NCBI GenBank assembly: GCA_036506275.1
Contig: DASXSB010000030.1
Location: 62,001 to 126,000 of the forward strand
DNA length: 64,000 bases
Origin: DASXSB01 sp036506275
GTDB lineage: Bacteria > Methylomirabilota > Methylomirabilia > Rokubacteriales > CSP1-6
Direction: 5' to 3'
Below the pieces are notes generated by a model. It had not been told where the DNA came from and did not search any database. It was given only the letters and a program-made list of their open reading frames with translations. Shown piece after piece: positions 44,158-54,767 of this stretch. Each line of letters starts with the position of its first letter. Position 1 is the stretch's first letter. Both the position numbers and the translations under genes were made by a program.

Positions 44158-44693
44158 GCGCGCGCGTGGTCCAGGTGAGCGTCTCGCCCGGCGGCGTGCC
44201 CAAGACCGCGGTGGAGGGGGCGCGCGTCGGCAGGCTCGGCCTCGAAGGCGATGGCCACCGCGACCTCCGCCATCACGGTGGCCCCGAGCGCGCCGTCTGT
44301 CTCTATCCGATGGAGATGATCGACGCTCTCGTCGCGGAGGGCCATCCGGTGACGCCGGGAGCGCTGGGCGAGAACCTGACCGTCTATGGCCTACCGTGGA
44401 AGAGCGTCGTTCCTGGAGTCCGGCTTCAGATCGGTGAGGCGGTCCTGCTCGAGGTCACGCGCTACACCAGCCCGTGCCGGAACATCGCGGGCGCGTTCGC
44501 CGACGGCGAGTACTCGAGGGTGTCGGAGAAGCTCCGGCCGGGATGGAGCCGCGTGTACGCGCGCGTCCTCGTCGAGGGCTCCGTGCGCCGTGGTGATGCG
44601 GTCCGGCTTGTCCCGCTCGGCGGAGAGAGCGGAACAGGGCCGACGGGCGCGGGGGCCAAGCGCGCCGACGCCGGCGCCTCCGTCCGCGGGTGA
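44154..44693 (+). CDS. MOSC-domain protein
   Basis: A 179-residue single MOSC domain. HHGGPERAVCLYP near residue 40, the GENLTVYGL strand near 71, and the conserved cysteine in TSPCRNIAGAF near 104 are visible. MOSC proteins carry sulfur or bind molybdenum cofactor sulfur, and small stand-alone ones act in N-oxide or sulfur chemistry. The GTG start overlaps the preceding stop. The terminal 25 residues are low-complexity Gly/Ala. It overlaps the FAD oxidase start by 4 bp. Confidence 0.88.
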   Translation: MSARVVQVSVSPGGVPKTAVEGARVGRLGLEGDGHRDLRHHGGPERAVCLYPMEMIDALVAEGHPVTPGALGENLTVYGLPWKSVVPGVRLQIGEAVLLEVTRYTSPCRNIAGAFADGEYSRVSEKLRPGWSRVYARVLVEGSVRRGDAVRLVPLGGESGTGPTGAGAKRADAGASVRG

Positions 44694-45859
44694 AGCGCAC
44701 CGCCGACGTCGTCATCATCGGCGGCGGCGTCACCGGCGCCTCCATCGCGTTTCACCTCGCCACTCGCGGCCTGCGTGACGTCGTCATCCTGGAGCGGAAA
44801 TTCCTCGGCGCCGGCGCCACCGGCCGCTCGGTGGGCATCATCCGACAGCTCTATCCGACACCGGAAACCACGGCCATGGTCCGTCGGTCGCTCGCCGTCT
44901 TCCAGAGCTTCGGGGAATCCGTGGGCGGCCACGCCGGCTACGTGCGCTGCGGCGCCCTCATCGCGGTGGCGCCCGCGATGCGGTCGAAGCTCGAGCTGAC
45001 GCTCGCGCGGCAGCGCGAGCTCGGCGTCAAGGCGGAAATCTTGAAACCGGAAGACGTCGCGCGCGTGGAGCCGCGCATCGATCCCGAAGGCGCGGGCGCC
45101 GTGCTCTACGAGCCCGACTCCGGCTACGGCGATCCGGTGGCGGTCACGACCGCCTACGCGGCGGCGGCGCGCCGCCTCGGTGTCATCGTCGAGCAAGGCG
45201 TGGAGGTGACCGGCATCGTGCACGACGCGGCCGGCGTGAGCGCCGTGGTGACGGCGGCCGGCGAGTGCGTCGCCTCCCCTGTCATCGTGAACGCGGCCGG
45301 GCTCTGGTCACCGGCGGTGGCGCGACTCGTCGGGCTCGATCTTCCGATCGTCGTCGGGCGCCATCCGGTCTTCGTCGTCGAGCGCGGGCCTGCGTTCGGC
45401 GCCGATCACCCGGTGTACCTCGATCTCGCCGGCGGCACCTATGTGCGGCCCGAGACAGGAGGGCTGACGCTCACGGGGTCGCTCACCGACGACGAGAGTC
45501 AGCATCCGATCGACCCGGAGCTGCTCGGCACGTCGCCGGGCTTCGACGAGGCGGAAGTCGTGCTGGAACGGACGGGGCGCGCGCTCCCGAAGCTCGGCGA
45601 CGCGCAGTATCGGCGGGGATGGGTCGGAGCGTTCGACATCACGCCGGACTGGATGCCGATCCTCGACGCCTCGCCCGTGCGCGGCTTCTACGTGGCGACC
45701 GGTATGAGCGGCCACGGCTTCAAGCTCTCCCCCGCCGTGGGAGAACTCATGGCTGCGTTGATCCTCGGAGAGCCGCCGCCGGTGAGCCCGGCGCCGTTTC
45801 GGCTCGCGCGCTTCGCGGATACCAGGGTCGGCGGCACGTTCGTCTCCTCGTATCTCTGA
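44690..45859 (+). CDS. FAD-dependent amine oxidase of the DAO/sarcosine oxidase beta family
   Basis: A 389-residue DAO-family flavoprotein. The dinucleotide-binding motif VVIIGGGVTGASIAFHLA is near 7-24, AGATGRSVGIIRQLYP near 40-55 and the FAD-closing GFYVATGMSGHGFKLSPAVGE near 330-350. It would oxidise N-methyl- or secondary amino acids such as sarcosine, glycine betaine derivatives or related imino acids, giving H2O2 or reducing a carrier. It starts with GTG overlapping the MOSC stop and precedes hyuA by 59 bp. Confidence 0.9.
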   Translation: MKRTADVVIIGGGVTGASIAFHLATRGLRDVVILERKFLGAGATGRSVGIIRQLYPTPETTAMVRRSLAVFQSFGESVGGHAGYVRCGALIAVAPAMRSKLELTLARQRELGVKAEILKPEDVARVEPRIDPEGAGAVLYEPDSGYGDPVAVTTAYAAAARRLGVIVEQGVEVTGIVHDAAGVSAVVTAAGECVASPVIVNAAGLWSPAVARLVGLDLPIVVGRHPVFVVERGPAFGADHPVYLDLAGGTYVRPETGGLTLTGSLTDDESQHPIDPELLGTSPGFDEAEVVLERTGRALPKLGDAQYRRGWVGAFDITPDWMPILDASPVRGFYVATGMSGHGFKLSPAVGELMAALILGEPPPVSPAPFRLARFADTRVGGTFVSSYL

Positions 45860-45918
45860 TCGGACTCCGATGCGGAGCGCCGCTGATCGCGGCCGGGGGC
45901 GTGTTGTACACTGCGGCC

Positions 45919-48018
45919 ATGTCGTCACGTCTCGGCGTCGACATCGGCGGGACGTTCACCGATCTGGTCGTCGTCGACGAGGCGACGGGCGCCTTGAGCG
46001 TCGGCAAGGTCCTGACGAATCCGAAGGACTTCGCCCTCGCCGTGGACCAGGGCATCCAGGCGTTGCTCGGCGACGCCGGCCTCGACGCTCGCACGCTGCG
46101 CGCGATCGTGCACGGCACCACGCTCGCCACCAACGCCCTCATCGAGCGCAAGGGCGCGCGCACGGCGCTGCTCACCACGGCCGGCTTCCGAGACGCCCTC
46201 GAGATCCGCCACGAAGGGCGTTACGACATGTACGACCTCTTCATCGATCCACCCGCGCCGCTGGTGCCGCGTCACCTGCGGCGGGAGGTGCGTGAGCGCC
46301 TCCTTCCCGACGGGAGCGTGCTCGAGCCGCTGGACGAGGCGTCGGCGCGCGGGGTCGTCTCCGAGCTGGTCGGGGACGGCGTGGAGGCGATCGCCATCTG
46401 TCTCCTCCACGCCTACGTCAACCCCGCGCACGAGCGGCGTCTGGCCGAGCTGGTGAAGGAGATGGCGCCCGCGCTTCCCGTGTCCTGCTCGTCGGAGGTC
46501 GTTCCCGAGATCCGCGAGTACGAGCGGGCGTCCACGACCACCGCCAACGTCTACGTGATCCCGCTCATGGCGCGCTACCTCGAGGACCTCGAGCGCCGCC
46601 TCGCCGACCTCGGCATTCCCGGGCAGCTCTACATCATGCAATCGTCAGGCGGCATCGCGCTCCCGGCCCATGCCCGCCGCCTTCCCATTCGCCTGGTCGA
46701 GTCCGGCCCCGCCGCGGGCGCGCTGGCGGCGGCGCGCGCGGCCGCCGACCACGGAGAGCCACGACTGCTGTCGTTCGACATGGGAGGTACCACGGCCAAG
46801 GCGTGCGTCATCGACGGCGGTGCCCCCCTCGTGGCGCGAGAGTTCGAGGTGGCGCGGGCGGACCGTTTCAAGAAGGGCTCCGGGCTCCCGCTGCGCACGC
46901 CCGTGATCGAGCTGATCGAGATCGGCGCCGGCGGCGGCTCCATGGCGCGCGTCGACCGCATGGGTCTCCTCAAGGTGGGGCCGGACAGCGCGGGCGCCGA
47001 CCCCGGTCCCGCATGCTACGGGCTGGGGGGCCGGCTGCCGACGGTCACCGATGCCGACCTCCTCCTCGGATATCTCGACGCCGCGTTCTTCCTCGGCGGC
47101 CGCATGCGGCTCGATCGCGAGGCAGCTCGACGCGCCATCGAGGAGCACGTGGCGCGCCCGCTCGGGCTCGACGTGCCGGCGGCCGCGTGGGGCATCCATC
47201 GCGTCGTGAACGAGAACATGGCGGCGGCCGCGCGGATCCACGGCATCGAGCGCGGCAAGGACCTCCGCGCGTACCCGCTCTTCGCGTTCGGCGGCGCCGG
47301 GCCCGTCCACTGCTGGCAGGTCGCGAAAATCCTGAAACTGCCGCGGATCATCCTTCCCTTCGGCGCGGGAGCGATGTCGGCGTACGGCCTGCTCAGCGCG
47401 CCTCTCGCCTTCGACTTCGTCCGTACCGGTCACGAGCGCCTCGACGCGCCCGACTGGACGGCCATCAACGCGCGCTTCGCGGAAATGGAAGCGGAGGGTC
47501 GAGAGCTGTTGCGGCGGGCCGGCGTCGCGGACGGCGACGTCCGTCTCGCACGGATCGCCGAAATGCGCTACGTGGGACAGGGCCACGAGGTGGAAGCGCG
47601 CCTCCCCGGCCGAACCCTGTCGGCGGCGAGCCTGCCCGCCATCACGAGCGCCTTCGAGACCGGGTACCGGGCCCTCTACGCGCGTTTGCCCCAGGGCGTA
47701 CCGATCGAGGTCCTCAACTGGCGGCTCACCGCGGCCGGACCCGTCCCCGCCCTCACGCTGGCGCCGGCGGTGGCACCCCGCGCGAGCGCGATGGTCAAGG
47801 GACGACGCTCCGCGTATTTCGCGCAGACGGGGGCCTTCGTGGACGTCCCCGTCTATGACCGTTATGCGCTCGCGCCGGGGACGACGTTCAACGGCCCCGC
47901 GATCGTGGAGGAACGCGAGTCCACCGCCGTGCTCGGACCGGGAGCACGCTGTCGCGTCGACGACGCCCTCGCCCTCATCGTCGACATGCCGTCGGGGAGC
48001 GACGCGTGGACCCGGTGA
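45919..48018 (+). CDS. hyuA: Hydantoinase/oxoprolinase subunit A (N-methylhydantoinase A)
   Basis: A 699-residue HyuA. The N-terminal ASKHA motif LGVDIGGTFTDLVV is near 5, HGTTLATNAL near 67, the second ATP-binding region FDMGGTTAKACV near 287 and FGGAGPVHCW near 455. With HyuB it hydrolyses hydantoins, N-methylhydantoin or 5-oxoproline in an ATP-dependent way; some homologues are acetone or acetophenone carboxylases. ATG 45919 is chosen; the longer upstream frame is a shadow over the FAD gene. It overlaps hyuB by 13 bp. Confidence 0.95.
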   Translation: MSSRLGVDIGGTFTDLVVVDEATGALSVGKVLTNPKDFALAVDQGIQALLGDAGLDARTLRAIVHGTTLATNALIERKGARTALLTTAGFRDALEIRHEGRYDMYDLFIDPPAPLVPRHLRREVRERLLPDGSVLEPLDEASARGVVSELVGDGVEAIAICLLHAYVNPAHERRLAELVKEMAPALPVSCSSEVVPEIREYERASTTTANVYVIPLMARYLEDLERRLADLGIPGQLYIMQSSGGIALPAHARRLPIRLVESGPAAGALAAARAAADHGEPRLLSFDMGGTTAKACVIDGGAPLVAREFEVARADRFKKGSGLPLRTPVIELIEIGAGGGSMARVDRMGLLKVGPDSAGADPGPACYGLGGRLPTVTDADLLLGYLDAAFFLGGRMRLDREAARRAIEEHVARPLGLDVPAAAWGIHRVVNENMAAAARIHGIERGKDLRAYPLFAFGGAGPVHCWQVAKILKLPRIILPFGAGAMSAYGLLSAPLAFDFVRTGHERLDAPDWTAINARFAEMEAEGRELLRRAGVADGDVRLARIAEMRYVGQGHEVEARLPGRTLSAASLPAITSAFETGYRALYARLPQGVPIEVLNWRLTAAGPVPALTLAPAVAPRASAMVKGRRSAYFAQTGAFVDVPVYDRYALAPGTTFNGPAIVEERESTAVLGPGARCRVDDALALIVDMPSGSDAWTR

Positions 48019-49625
48019 CGCTCGAGATCTGCTGGAACCGGCTCATCGGCGTCGTCAACGAGCAGGCAGCGGCGCTCCAGCGGACGTCGTTCACCTCGAT
48101 CGTGCGCGAGGCCGGTGACCTCTCCGCGGGCGTGTTCGACCGCCGCGGCGACATGGTCGCGCAGGCGGTGACCGGCACGCCCGGTCACATCAACTCCATG
48201 GCCCTCGCCGTCAAGCACGTGCTGCGCGCTCACCCCGTCGCCACGCTCGCCCCCGGCGACGTGCTCATCACGAACGATCCCTGGCAGACCTCCGGCCACC
48301 TGAACGACGTCACCATCTGCTCGCCGGTCTTTCGCGGCGACGACTGCGTCGCCTTCTTCGCGTCCACGTGCCACACCGCCGACATCGGGGGCCACGTCCT
48401 CTCCGCGGAGGCGCGCGACGTCTACGAGGAAGGTCTCCAGATCCCGATCATGAAGCTCTACGAGGGAGGCCGTCCCAACGACACGCTGATCGCGTTGATC
48501 CGCGCCAACACCCGCGTGCCGGACATGGTCCTCGGCGACTTTCACGCGCAGGTGGCGGGAGGAGCGGTGGGCGGCGAGCGCCTGCTCGAGTTCATGGCGG
48601 AATTCGGCCTCGAGCGTCTCGAGCCCCTCGCGGACGAGATCATCGGACGGACGGAAAGGGCAATGCGAGATTCGATCCGCGCCCTCCGGCCCGGCGTGTA
48701 CGAGCACACGATCACGTCGGACGGATTCGACGAGCCGGTCGTGATCCGCGCCCGCTGCGAGGTGCGCGGCGACGAGCTGCTCGTCGACTACGCGGGATCG
48801 TCGCCCGCGAGCCGGCGCGGCGTGAACGTGGTCATGAACTACACCGAGGCCTACACGACGTACGGGGTAAAGGTCATCGTCAGCCCGGAGGTCCCCAACA
48901 ACGAAGGGGCTTTTCGTCCGCTGCACATCACGGCGCCCGAAGGCTGCATCCTCAATGCGCGGCGTCCGGCCCCGGTGGCGGCGCGCCACGTCATCGGTCA
49001 CTTTCTCCCGCACGTCATCGCGGGCGCGCTCGGCCAGGCCGTCCCCGGCCGCGTGATGGCGGAGGGCTCCGCCAACATCTGGGGCATCCAGATCGCGGGC
49101 AAGGACCTGGCCGGCCAGCCGTTCACCCACGTGTTCTTCGCGTCGGGGGGAACGGGCGCCCGCGCCACGAAGGACGGCCTGTCGGCAACGGCGTTTCCCT
49201 CGGGCGTGCTCGGCACGCCGGTCGAGGTGCTGGAAACAGTGGCGCCGCTCTTGGTGGAGCGAAAGGAGCTGCGCGAGGACTCGGCCGGACCCGGGAAATA
49301 CCGGGGCGGTCTCGGCCAGACGATCCGGTTCCGGGTTCGCACGCGGGAGCCGTTCACGTGCTCGGTCCTCGGCGATCGCACCCGGCATCCCGCCGCCGGC
49401 TTCCTCGGTGGCGTGGCGGGGGCGGCGGGAGAGGTGCTCATCGACGGAGTCCGTCCCACCAATCCGAAGTCGGAACAGTGGATCAAGCCGGAGAGCGTGG
49501 TGGAGCTACGGTTGCCGGGCGGCGGCGGATATGGGCGCGCGGTCGAGCGTGATCCCGAGCTGGTCGAGGCCGATGGTCGCGAAGGTTACGTGAGGACGAC
49601 TACACGCGGGGCGAGTCGCCGATAG
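48006..49625 (+). CDS. hyuB: Hydantoinase/oxoprolinase subunit B (N-methylhydantoinase B)
   Basis: A 539-residue HyuB. The N terminus PVTLEICWNRL leads to the metal-binding GDVLITNDPWQTSGHLNDV segment near 83-101 and FFASTCHTADIGGH near 117-130. The catalytic core continues through GGGGYGRAVERDPELV near 505. It is the amidase half of the HyuAB complex. GTG 48006 lies inside hyuA, so the pair is coupled. Its 3' end overlaps the convergent FIST-domain gene by 26 bp. Confidence 0.95.
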   Translation: MDPVTLEICWNRLIGVVNEQAAALQRTSFTSIVREAGDLSAGVFDRRGDMVAQAVTGTPGHINSMALAVKHVLRAHPVATLAPGDVLITNDPWQTSGHLNDVTICSPVFRGDDCVAFFASTCHTADIGGHVLSAEARDVYEEGLQIPIMKLYEGGRPNDTLIALIRANTRVPDMVLGDFHAQVAGGAVGGERLLEFMAEFGLERLEPLADEIIGRTERAMRDSIRALRPGVYEHTITSDGFDEPVVIRARCEVRGDELLVDYAGSSPASRRGVNVVMNYTEAYTTYGVKVIVSPEVPNNEGAFRPLHITAPEGCILNARRPAPVAARHVIGHFLPHVIAGALGQAVPGRVMAEGSANIWGIQIAGKDLAGQPFTHVFFASGGTGARATKDGLSATAFPSGVLGTPVEVLETVAPLLVERKELREDSAGPGKYRGGLGQTIRFRVRTREPFTCSVLGDRTRHPAAGFLGGVAGAAGEVLIDGVRPTNPKSEQWIKPESVVELRLPGGGGYGRAVERDPELVEADGREGYVRTTTRGASRR

Positions 49626-50544
49626 CGGCGACGACGAGCGACCCCGGGACGTCCATGGGGCGCACGCCGCGGCCGTATGCGGCCACCTGCTCGCACAGCC
49701 AGCCCACGCAGGGGGCACGCTCACCCACCTCGTGCCGGATGGCGGCCCACTCCGCGTCGGCGGCCGTTCCGAGGGCCTGACGCCGGGCCACGCTCTCCAT
49801 GACGACCACGAGCCGGAGCGGATCGTCCTCCAGCCGCTTGAGCGCGGTCACGGCGGCGTCCACGGAGCCGTGGGTGAGCGTCTCCACGGTCGGAGCCGCC
49901 GATGGGTCGCTGAAGCCGTCGGCGTAGCCCAGACCGGTCGAGTACGAGGCTTCGAGGCAGGCGACGCTCGCGAGCGGAGTGCCGGTGAAGGAGCCATAGA
50001 GCGTCGGCACCGGCATGGTGCCGCACACGGTCCGCATCTTGGGGCCCATCAGCTCGCGCCAGGCATCGAGGAAGTGGCTGGCGGGGGCGCCGTGGCCAGT
50101 CCGCGCGAAGGCGAAGCCGAGGCCACGGGGATAGCGGTGGCGGAACGGCCACCCTGCCAGCATCAAGCGGGCGGTGGCTTTCCCGGCGTCGACGAGGTCA
50201 CGCCCGGCCGCACACGATACGCCGCTCGCCGCGTGCTCGGCGTCGGACACCGCGATCACGATCGCGCCCGTCGTCGCGCAGCCGCGATCGGTGAGGAGCC
50301 CCGTGCTGGCGCCGCCGGCGACACCCACCGGTCCGAGGACCGCGCGGACCGTGCCCACCACGTCGCCCTTCGCCGCTCCCGCCGTCACCACGAGCGCGAG
50401 ATGAGGGACGGCGCCTTCGAGGCCCTTCTGCGCGGCACCCGCGGCCTGGACGATGGCGGAGAGCGTGTCGGCGGCGGCGACGAAGCCCACGCCGATCCTG
50501 AGCTTCGAGAAGGGCACTGCGGGAGCGAGTGTCGCGCTGATCAT
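49600..50544 (-). CDS. FIST-domain (ligand-sensing) protein
   Basis: A 314-residue cytoplasmic protein resembling FIST_N plus FIST_C. The first half has KLRIGVGFVAAADTLSAIV near 11 and the glycine turn GPVGVAGGASTGLL near 72. The second half has LVVVMESVARRQALG near 238 and the conserved closing block CVGWLCEQVAAYGRG near 273. FIST proteins are sensory modules thought to bind small ligands such as amino acids, often beside signalling genes. An in-frame ATG at 50574 exists, but the sigma54 element at 50558-50573 lies inside that extension, so I chose ATG 50544. It is adjacent to the regulator below and convergent with hyuB. Confidence 0.8.
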   Translation of the reverse strand: MISATLAPAVPFSKLRIGVGFVAAADTLSAIVQAAGAAQKGLEGAVPHLALVVTAGAAKGDVVGTVRAVLGPVGVAGGASTGLLTDRGCATTGAIVIAVSDAEHAASGVSCAAGRDLVDAGKATARLMLAGWPFRHRYPRGLGFAFARTGHGAPASHFLDAWRELMGPKMRTVCGTMPVPTLYGSFTGTPLASVACLEASYSTGLGYADGFSDPSAAPTVETLTHGSVDAAVTALKRLEDDPLRLVVVMESVARRQALGTAADAEWAAIRHEVGERAPCVGWLCEQVAAYGRGVRPMDVPGSLVVAAIGDSPRV

Positions 50545-50557
50545 GGGGCGGACCGAG

Positions 50558-50573
50558 TGCAGCGGAAGTGCCA
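50558..50573 (-). promoter_or_regulatory. Candidate sigma54 promoter of the FIST gene
   Basis: On the minus strand TGGCACTTCCGCTGCA has GG and GC at 10-bp separation. The predicted start near 50547 is about 3 bp before ATG 50544, implying an essentially leaderless transcript. An activator-like box is 74 bp upstream. Confidence 0.6.
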
Positions 50574-50647
50574 AAGCAGAATCGCAAGTAAATCAGGGGA
50601 TTGGGTGGGAGATGACGGCGCGCGGGAGTGTCTCTACGGCACGGCGC

Positions 50648-50662
50648 TCACGGACTTCGTCA
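50648..50662. promoter_or_regulatory. Candidate activator box upstream of the FIST promoter
   Basis: TCACGGACTTCGTCA matches the pilin 1 box TGACGGATTTCGTCA at 13/15 positions, including the palindromic GTCA end. It lies in the gap between the regulator stop and the FIST promoter. It is 74 bp from the promoter, 20-22 bp closer than at the pilins, or about two helical turns. Confidence 0.5.
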
Positions 50663-50675
50663 ACCGGTCACGATC

Positions 50676-52025
<1,350 letters not shown>

Positions 52026-52040
52026 AGTATTTTCGACTGT

Positions 52041-52056
52041 AGCACCGGGGGTGCCA
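52041..52056 (-). promoter_or_regulatory. Candidate sigma54 promoter of the response regulator
   Basis: On the minus strand TGGCACCCCCGGTGCT has GG and GC at 10-bp separation. The predicted start near 52030 is 5 bp before GTG 52025. It suggests positive autoregulation of the sigma54 activator, although no TGAC-N7-GTCA box is visible further upstream. Confidence 0.5.
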
Positions 52057-52303
52057 AAATGACCTAGGTTTTCCTTCAGGGCTCTCAACCCTACATGTCG
52101 CCGTGGGCAAAGCGCTTCTCGATCCGCCCCGCCTGCGGATATCTCTCCACCGGAAGCGGGCCCGCGCTATCATCGCGCTCGCCGGGCGATGGCGGTCTCG
52201 GAGCCCGCCGGGGCAGCCCAAGCGTGACCGTGGCGGGCGCCTCCTTGCTCCGGGACGTTTGGCATGTTAGCGTGGGGCTTGACTTTTTTACGAGGAGACG
52301 GGT

Positions 52304-52633
52304 ATGGCGCAAGCGGGGACCCTCCAATTGACCGAAGCGAACTTCGATGAAGCGCTGGCCCAGCAGCCGGGCCTGGTCATCGTCGATTTCTGGGCCGAGT
52401 GGTGTGGCCCCTGCCGAGCGATCGCACCCGTCCTCGACCAGATCGTGGAGGAATCCGCCGGGCGCATCACGCTGGCCAAGGTCAACGTGGATGAGAACCC
52501 AGGCCTCGCCGCACGGTACGGGATCCGATCCATCCCGACCATGCTCCTCATGAAGCAGGGGAAGGTCGCCGACCAGGTCATCGGCGCCGTGCCCAAGGCG
52601 AAGATCAAAGAGAAGCTCGACGCCCTCGGTTAG
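52304..52633 (+). CDS. trxA: Thioredoxin
   Basis: A 109-residue thioredoxin with the redox motif WAEWCGPCR near residues 31-39, cis-proline in SIPTMLLM near 76, and normal length. It reduces disulfides in the cytoplasm with NADPH via thioredoxin reductase. ATG 52304 is preceded by CGAGGAG. The 215-bp gap upstream, after the divergent regulator, holds the regulator's sigma54 element at one end and no other clear element. It is not evidently cotranscribed with trpE. Confidence 0.97.
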   Translation: MAQAGTLQLTEANFDEALAQQPGLVIVDFWAEWCGPCRAIAPVLDQIVEESAGRITLAKVNVDENPGLAARYGIRSIPTMLLMKQGKVADQVIGAVPKAKIKEKLDALG

Positions 52634-52737
52634 CCCAGGGTCGTCGGCAGGCACGTATTAGTACCGCCGGCCGAGGCATTCCGCCTCTCTCGCCCTCTCG
52701 GGACGAGTTTCGTCTCCTCGCGGGGAACGGCAATCTT

Positions 52738-54195
52738 GTGCCCGTCTTCGCGGAGCTGCCCGCGGATCTCGACACGCCGCTCTCCGCCTATCTGCGGCTG
52801 CGTCCCGGTCCCTACTCGTTCCTGCTGGAGTCCGTCGAGGGCGGCGAGAAATGGGCGCGCTACTCGTTTCTCGGAACGGATCCGCTCATGATCCTCACCG
52901 CGAAGAACGGCCGCATCACGCTCCGGCATGCGCACGGCCGGACCGAACGCCTCCCGGACGGCAATCCGCTGGAAGCGCTTCGTGAGCTTCTCCGTCGATT
53001 CCATCCGGTGGCGGTCCCGGGCTTGCCCCGGTTCCAGGGCGGCGCCGTCGGCTACGTCGCGTACGACGCTGTCCGTCACCTCGAGCGGCTGCCCCGGCAG
53101 GCGGAGGACGATCTCGGACTGCCCGATGCCGCCTTCCTCTTCAGCGACACGCTCGTGGTCTTCGACAACCTGCGCCATCGCCTCCTCGTCATCGCCAACG
53201 CGCACGTCGAGCGTCACGACGAAGGCGCGGTGGATGCCGCGTACGATCGCGCGGCCGTGCGCATCGGGATGACGCTCGCGAAGCTCGCGCGGCCGGCGCG
53301 CGTGCGGGAACCGTTCACGCTGCCGCCCCCGGCTCCCCTGGTGGCCCTCGGCGAGGAGGGTTTCGCGTCGACCATGGACGAGGCCACCTTCTGCGACGCC
53401 GTCCGCCGCGCCAAGGAGTTCATCGCGGCCGGAGACGCATACCAGATCGTGATCTCGCGCCGCCTCGACGCGCGTCTCGAGGCCGACCCGTTCACCGTGT
53501 ACCGTGCCCTGCGGACGATCAATCCCTCTCCCTACCTGTTCTTCCTACGCATGGGCAAGACGACGGTGGTGGGCTCGTCCCCGGAAGTGCTGGTGCGGGC
53601 GGAAGGCGACCGGGTGGAGGAACGACCGATCGCGGGCACACGCCCGCGCGGCGCCACCGACAGCGACGATCGGCGCATCGAAGAGGAGATGAAGACCGAT
53701 CCCAAGGAGCGGGCGGAGCACGTCATGCTCGTCGACCTCGGCCGCAACGACGTCGGGCGCGTCTCCGCGCTCGGCTCCGTGCAGGTGACCGAGTTCATGG
53801 CCGTCGAGCGCTACTCGCACGTCATGCACCTCGTCAGTCACGTCGTGGGCCGCCTCGCCCCCGGCCGCGACGCCCTCGACGTCCTCCAGGCGTGCTTTCC
53901 GGCGGGGACGGTGACGGGAGCGCCGAAGATCCGCGCCATGGAGATCATCGACGGCATCGAGCCCACGCAGCGGGGGCCCTACGCCGGCTGCGTCGGCTAC
54001 GTGTCGTACTCCGGCAACCTCGACTCCTGCATCACCATCCGGACCATCGTCTGCCACGGCCCTCGCGCGTCCATCCAGGTCGGCGCCGGCATCGTCGCCG
54101 ACTCCGATCCCAAGGCGGAATGGCTGGAGACGTGCTCGAAGGCGCGCGGCCTCGTCCTCGCTCTCCGCATGGCGGCGGCGAGCGGATCGCGATGA
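52738..54195 (+). CDS. trpE: Anthranilate synthase component I
   Basis: A 485-residue TrpE-type protein. The catalytic domain has VISRRLDAR near 240, VGSSPEVLVRAEG near 278 and HVMLVDLGRNDVGRV near 325-340. The closing motif FPAGTVTGAPKIRAMEII is near 387-404. It makes anthranilate from chorismate using ammonia from TrpG. Family N-terminal residues (SRDEFRLLAGNGNL) are encoded in frame directly upstream of GTG 52738, but no ATG, GTG or TTG is available there. PabB is the alternative, but the length and trpG pairing favour TrpE. It overlaps trpG by 4 bp. Confidence 0.92.
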   Translation: MPVFAELPADLDTPLSAYLRLRPGPYSFLLESVEGGEKWARYSFLGTDPLMILTAKNGRITLRHAHGRTERLPDGNPLEALRELLRRFHPVAVPGLPRFQGGAVGYVAYDAVRHLERLPRQAEDDLGLPDAAFLFSDTLVVFDNLRHRLLVIANAHVERHDEGAVDAAYDRAAVRIGMTLAKLARPARVREPFTLPPPAPLVALGEEGFASTMDEATFCDAVRRAKEFIAAGDAYQIVISRRLDARLEADPFTVYRALRTINPSPYLFFLRMGKTTVVGSSPEVLVRAEGDRVEERPIAGTRPRGATDSDDRRIEEEMKTDPKERAEHVMLVDLGRNDVGRVSALGSVQVTEFMAVERYSHVMHLVSHVVGRLAPGRDALDVLQACFPAGTVTGAPKIRAMEIIDGIEPTQRGPYAGCVGYVSYSGNLDSCITIRTIVCHGPRASIQVGAGIVADSDPKAEWLETCSKARGLVLALRMAAASGSR

Positions 54196-54767
54196 TCCTC
54201 GTCATCGACAACTACGACTCCTTCACGTACAACCTCGTCCAGTACCTGGGCGAGCTCGGCGCCGACATGGAAGTCGTCCGCAACGACGCCCGCGACGTCG
54301 ATGAGCTGGTCGCGCTCGGACCCGAGCGCGTCGTCATCTCGCCGGGACCGGGGACGCCGGACGACGCCGGGGTGTCGCTCGACGTCATTCGGAAGCTCGG
54401 CGCCACCACGCCCGTCCTCGGCGTCTGCCTGGGCCATCAGGCCATCGGGCGCGCCTTCGGCGCCACCGTCGATCGCGCCCGCTCGCAGATGCACGGCAAG
54501 ACGTCGACCATCCGTCACGACGGACGCGGCGTGTTCGCGGGATTGTCCAATCCCTTCGTGGCCACGCGCTATCACTCGCTGGTGGTGCTGCGCCACACCG
54601 TCCCCGCCGCCCTCGAGATCACGGCGGAGTCCGAGGATGGCGAGATCATGGGCCTCCGTCACCGCGAGTTCCCCGTGGAGGGCGTGCAGTTCCATCCGGA
54701 GTCGATCCTCACCACCGAGGGCAAGGACCTCCTGCGGAACTTCCTGGCGATGCCGGTGGCCCGATGA
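54192..54767 (+). CDS. trpG: Anthranilate/aminodeoxychorismate synthase glutaminase component
   Basis: A 191-residue class I glutamine amidotransferase. The nucleophile is in GVCLGHQAIG near 78, the oxyanion region ISPGPGTPDD near 49, and the His-Glu pair in GVQFHPES near 170. It releases ammonia from glutamine for TrpE; dual use with PabB is common. The ATG overlaps the trpE stop. The next gene is thiL, so trpD and trpC are not in this operon. It overlaps thiL by 4 bp. Confidence 0.96.
   Translation: MILVIDNYDSFTYNLVQYLGELGADMEVVRNDARDVDELVALGPERVVISPGPGTPDDAGVSLDVIRKLGATTPVLGVCLGHQAIGRAFGATVDRARSQMHGKTSTIRHDGRGVFAGLSNPFVATRYHSLVVLRHTVPAALEITAESEDGEIMGLRHREFPVEGVQFHPESILTTEGKDLLRNFLAMPVAR

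Noticed and set aside
52634..52737. A Trp-leader attenuator before trpE
   Set aside because: No short peptide with Trp codons and no terminator hairpin could be seen in the gap.
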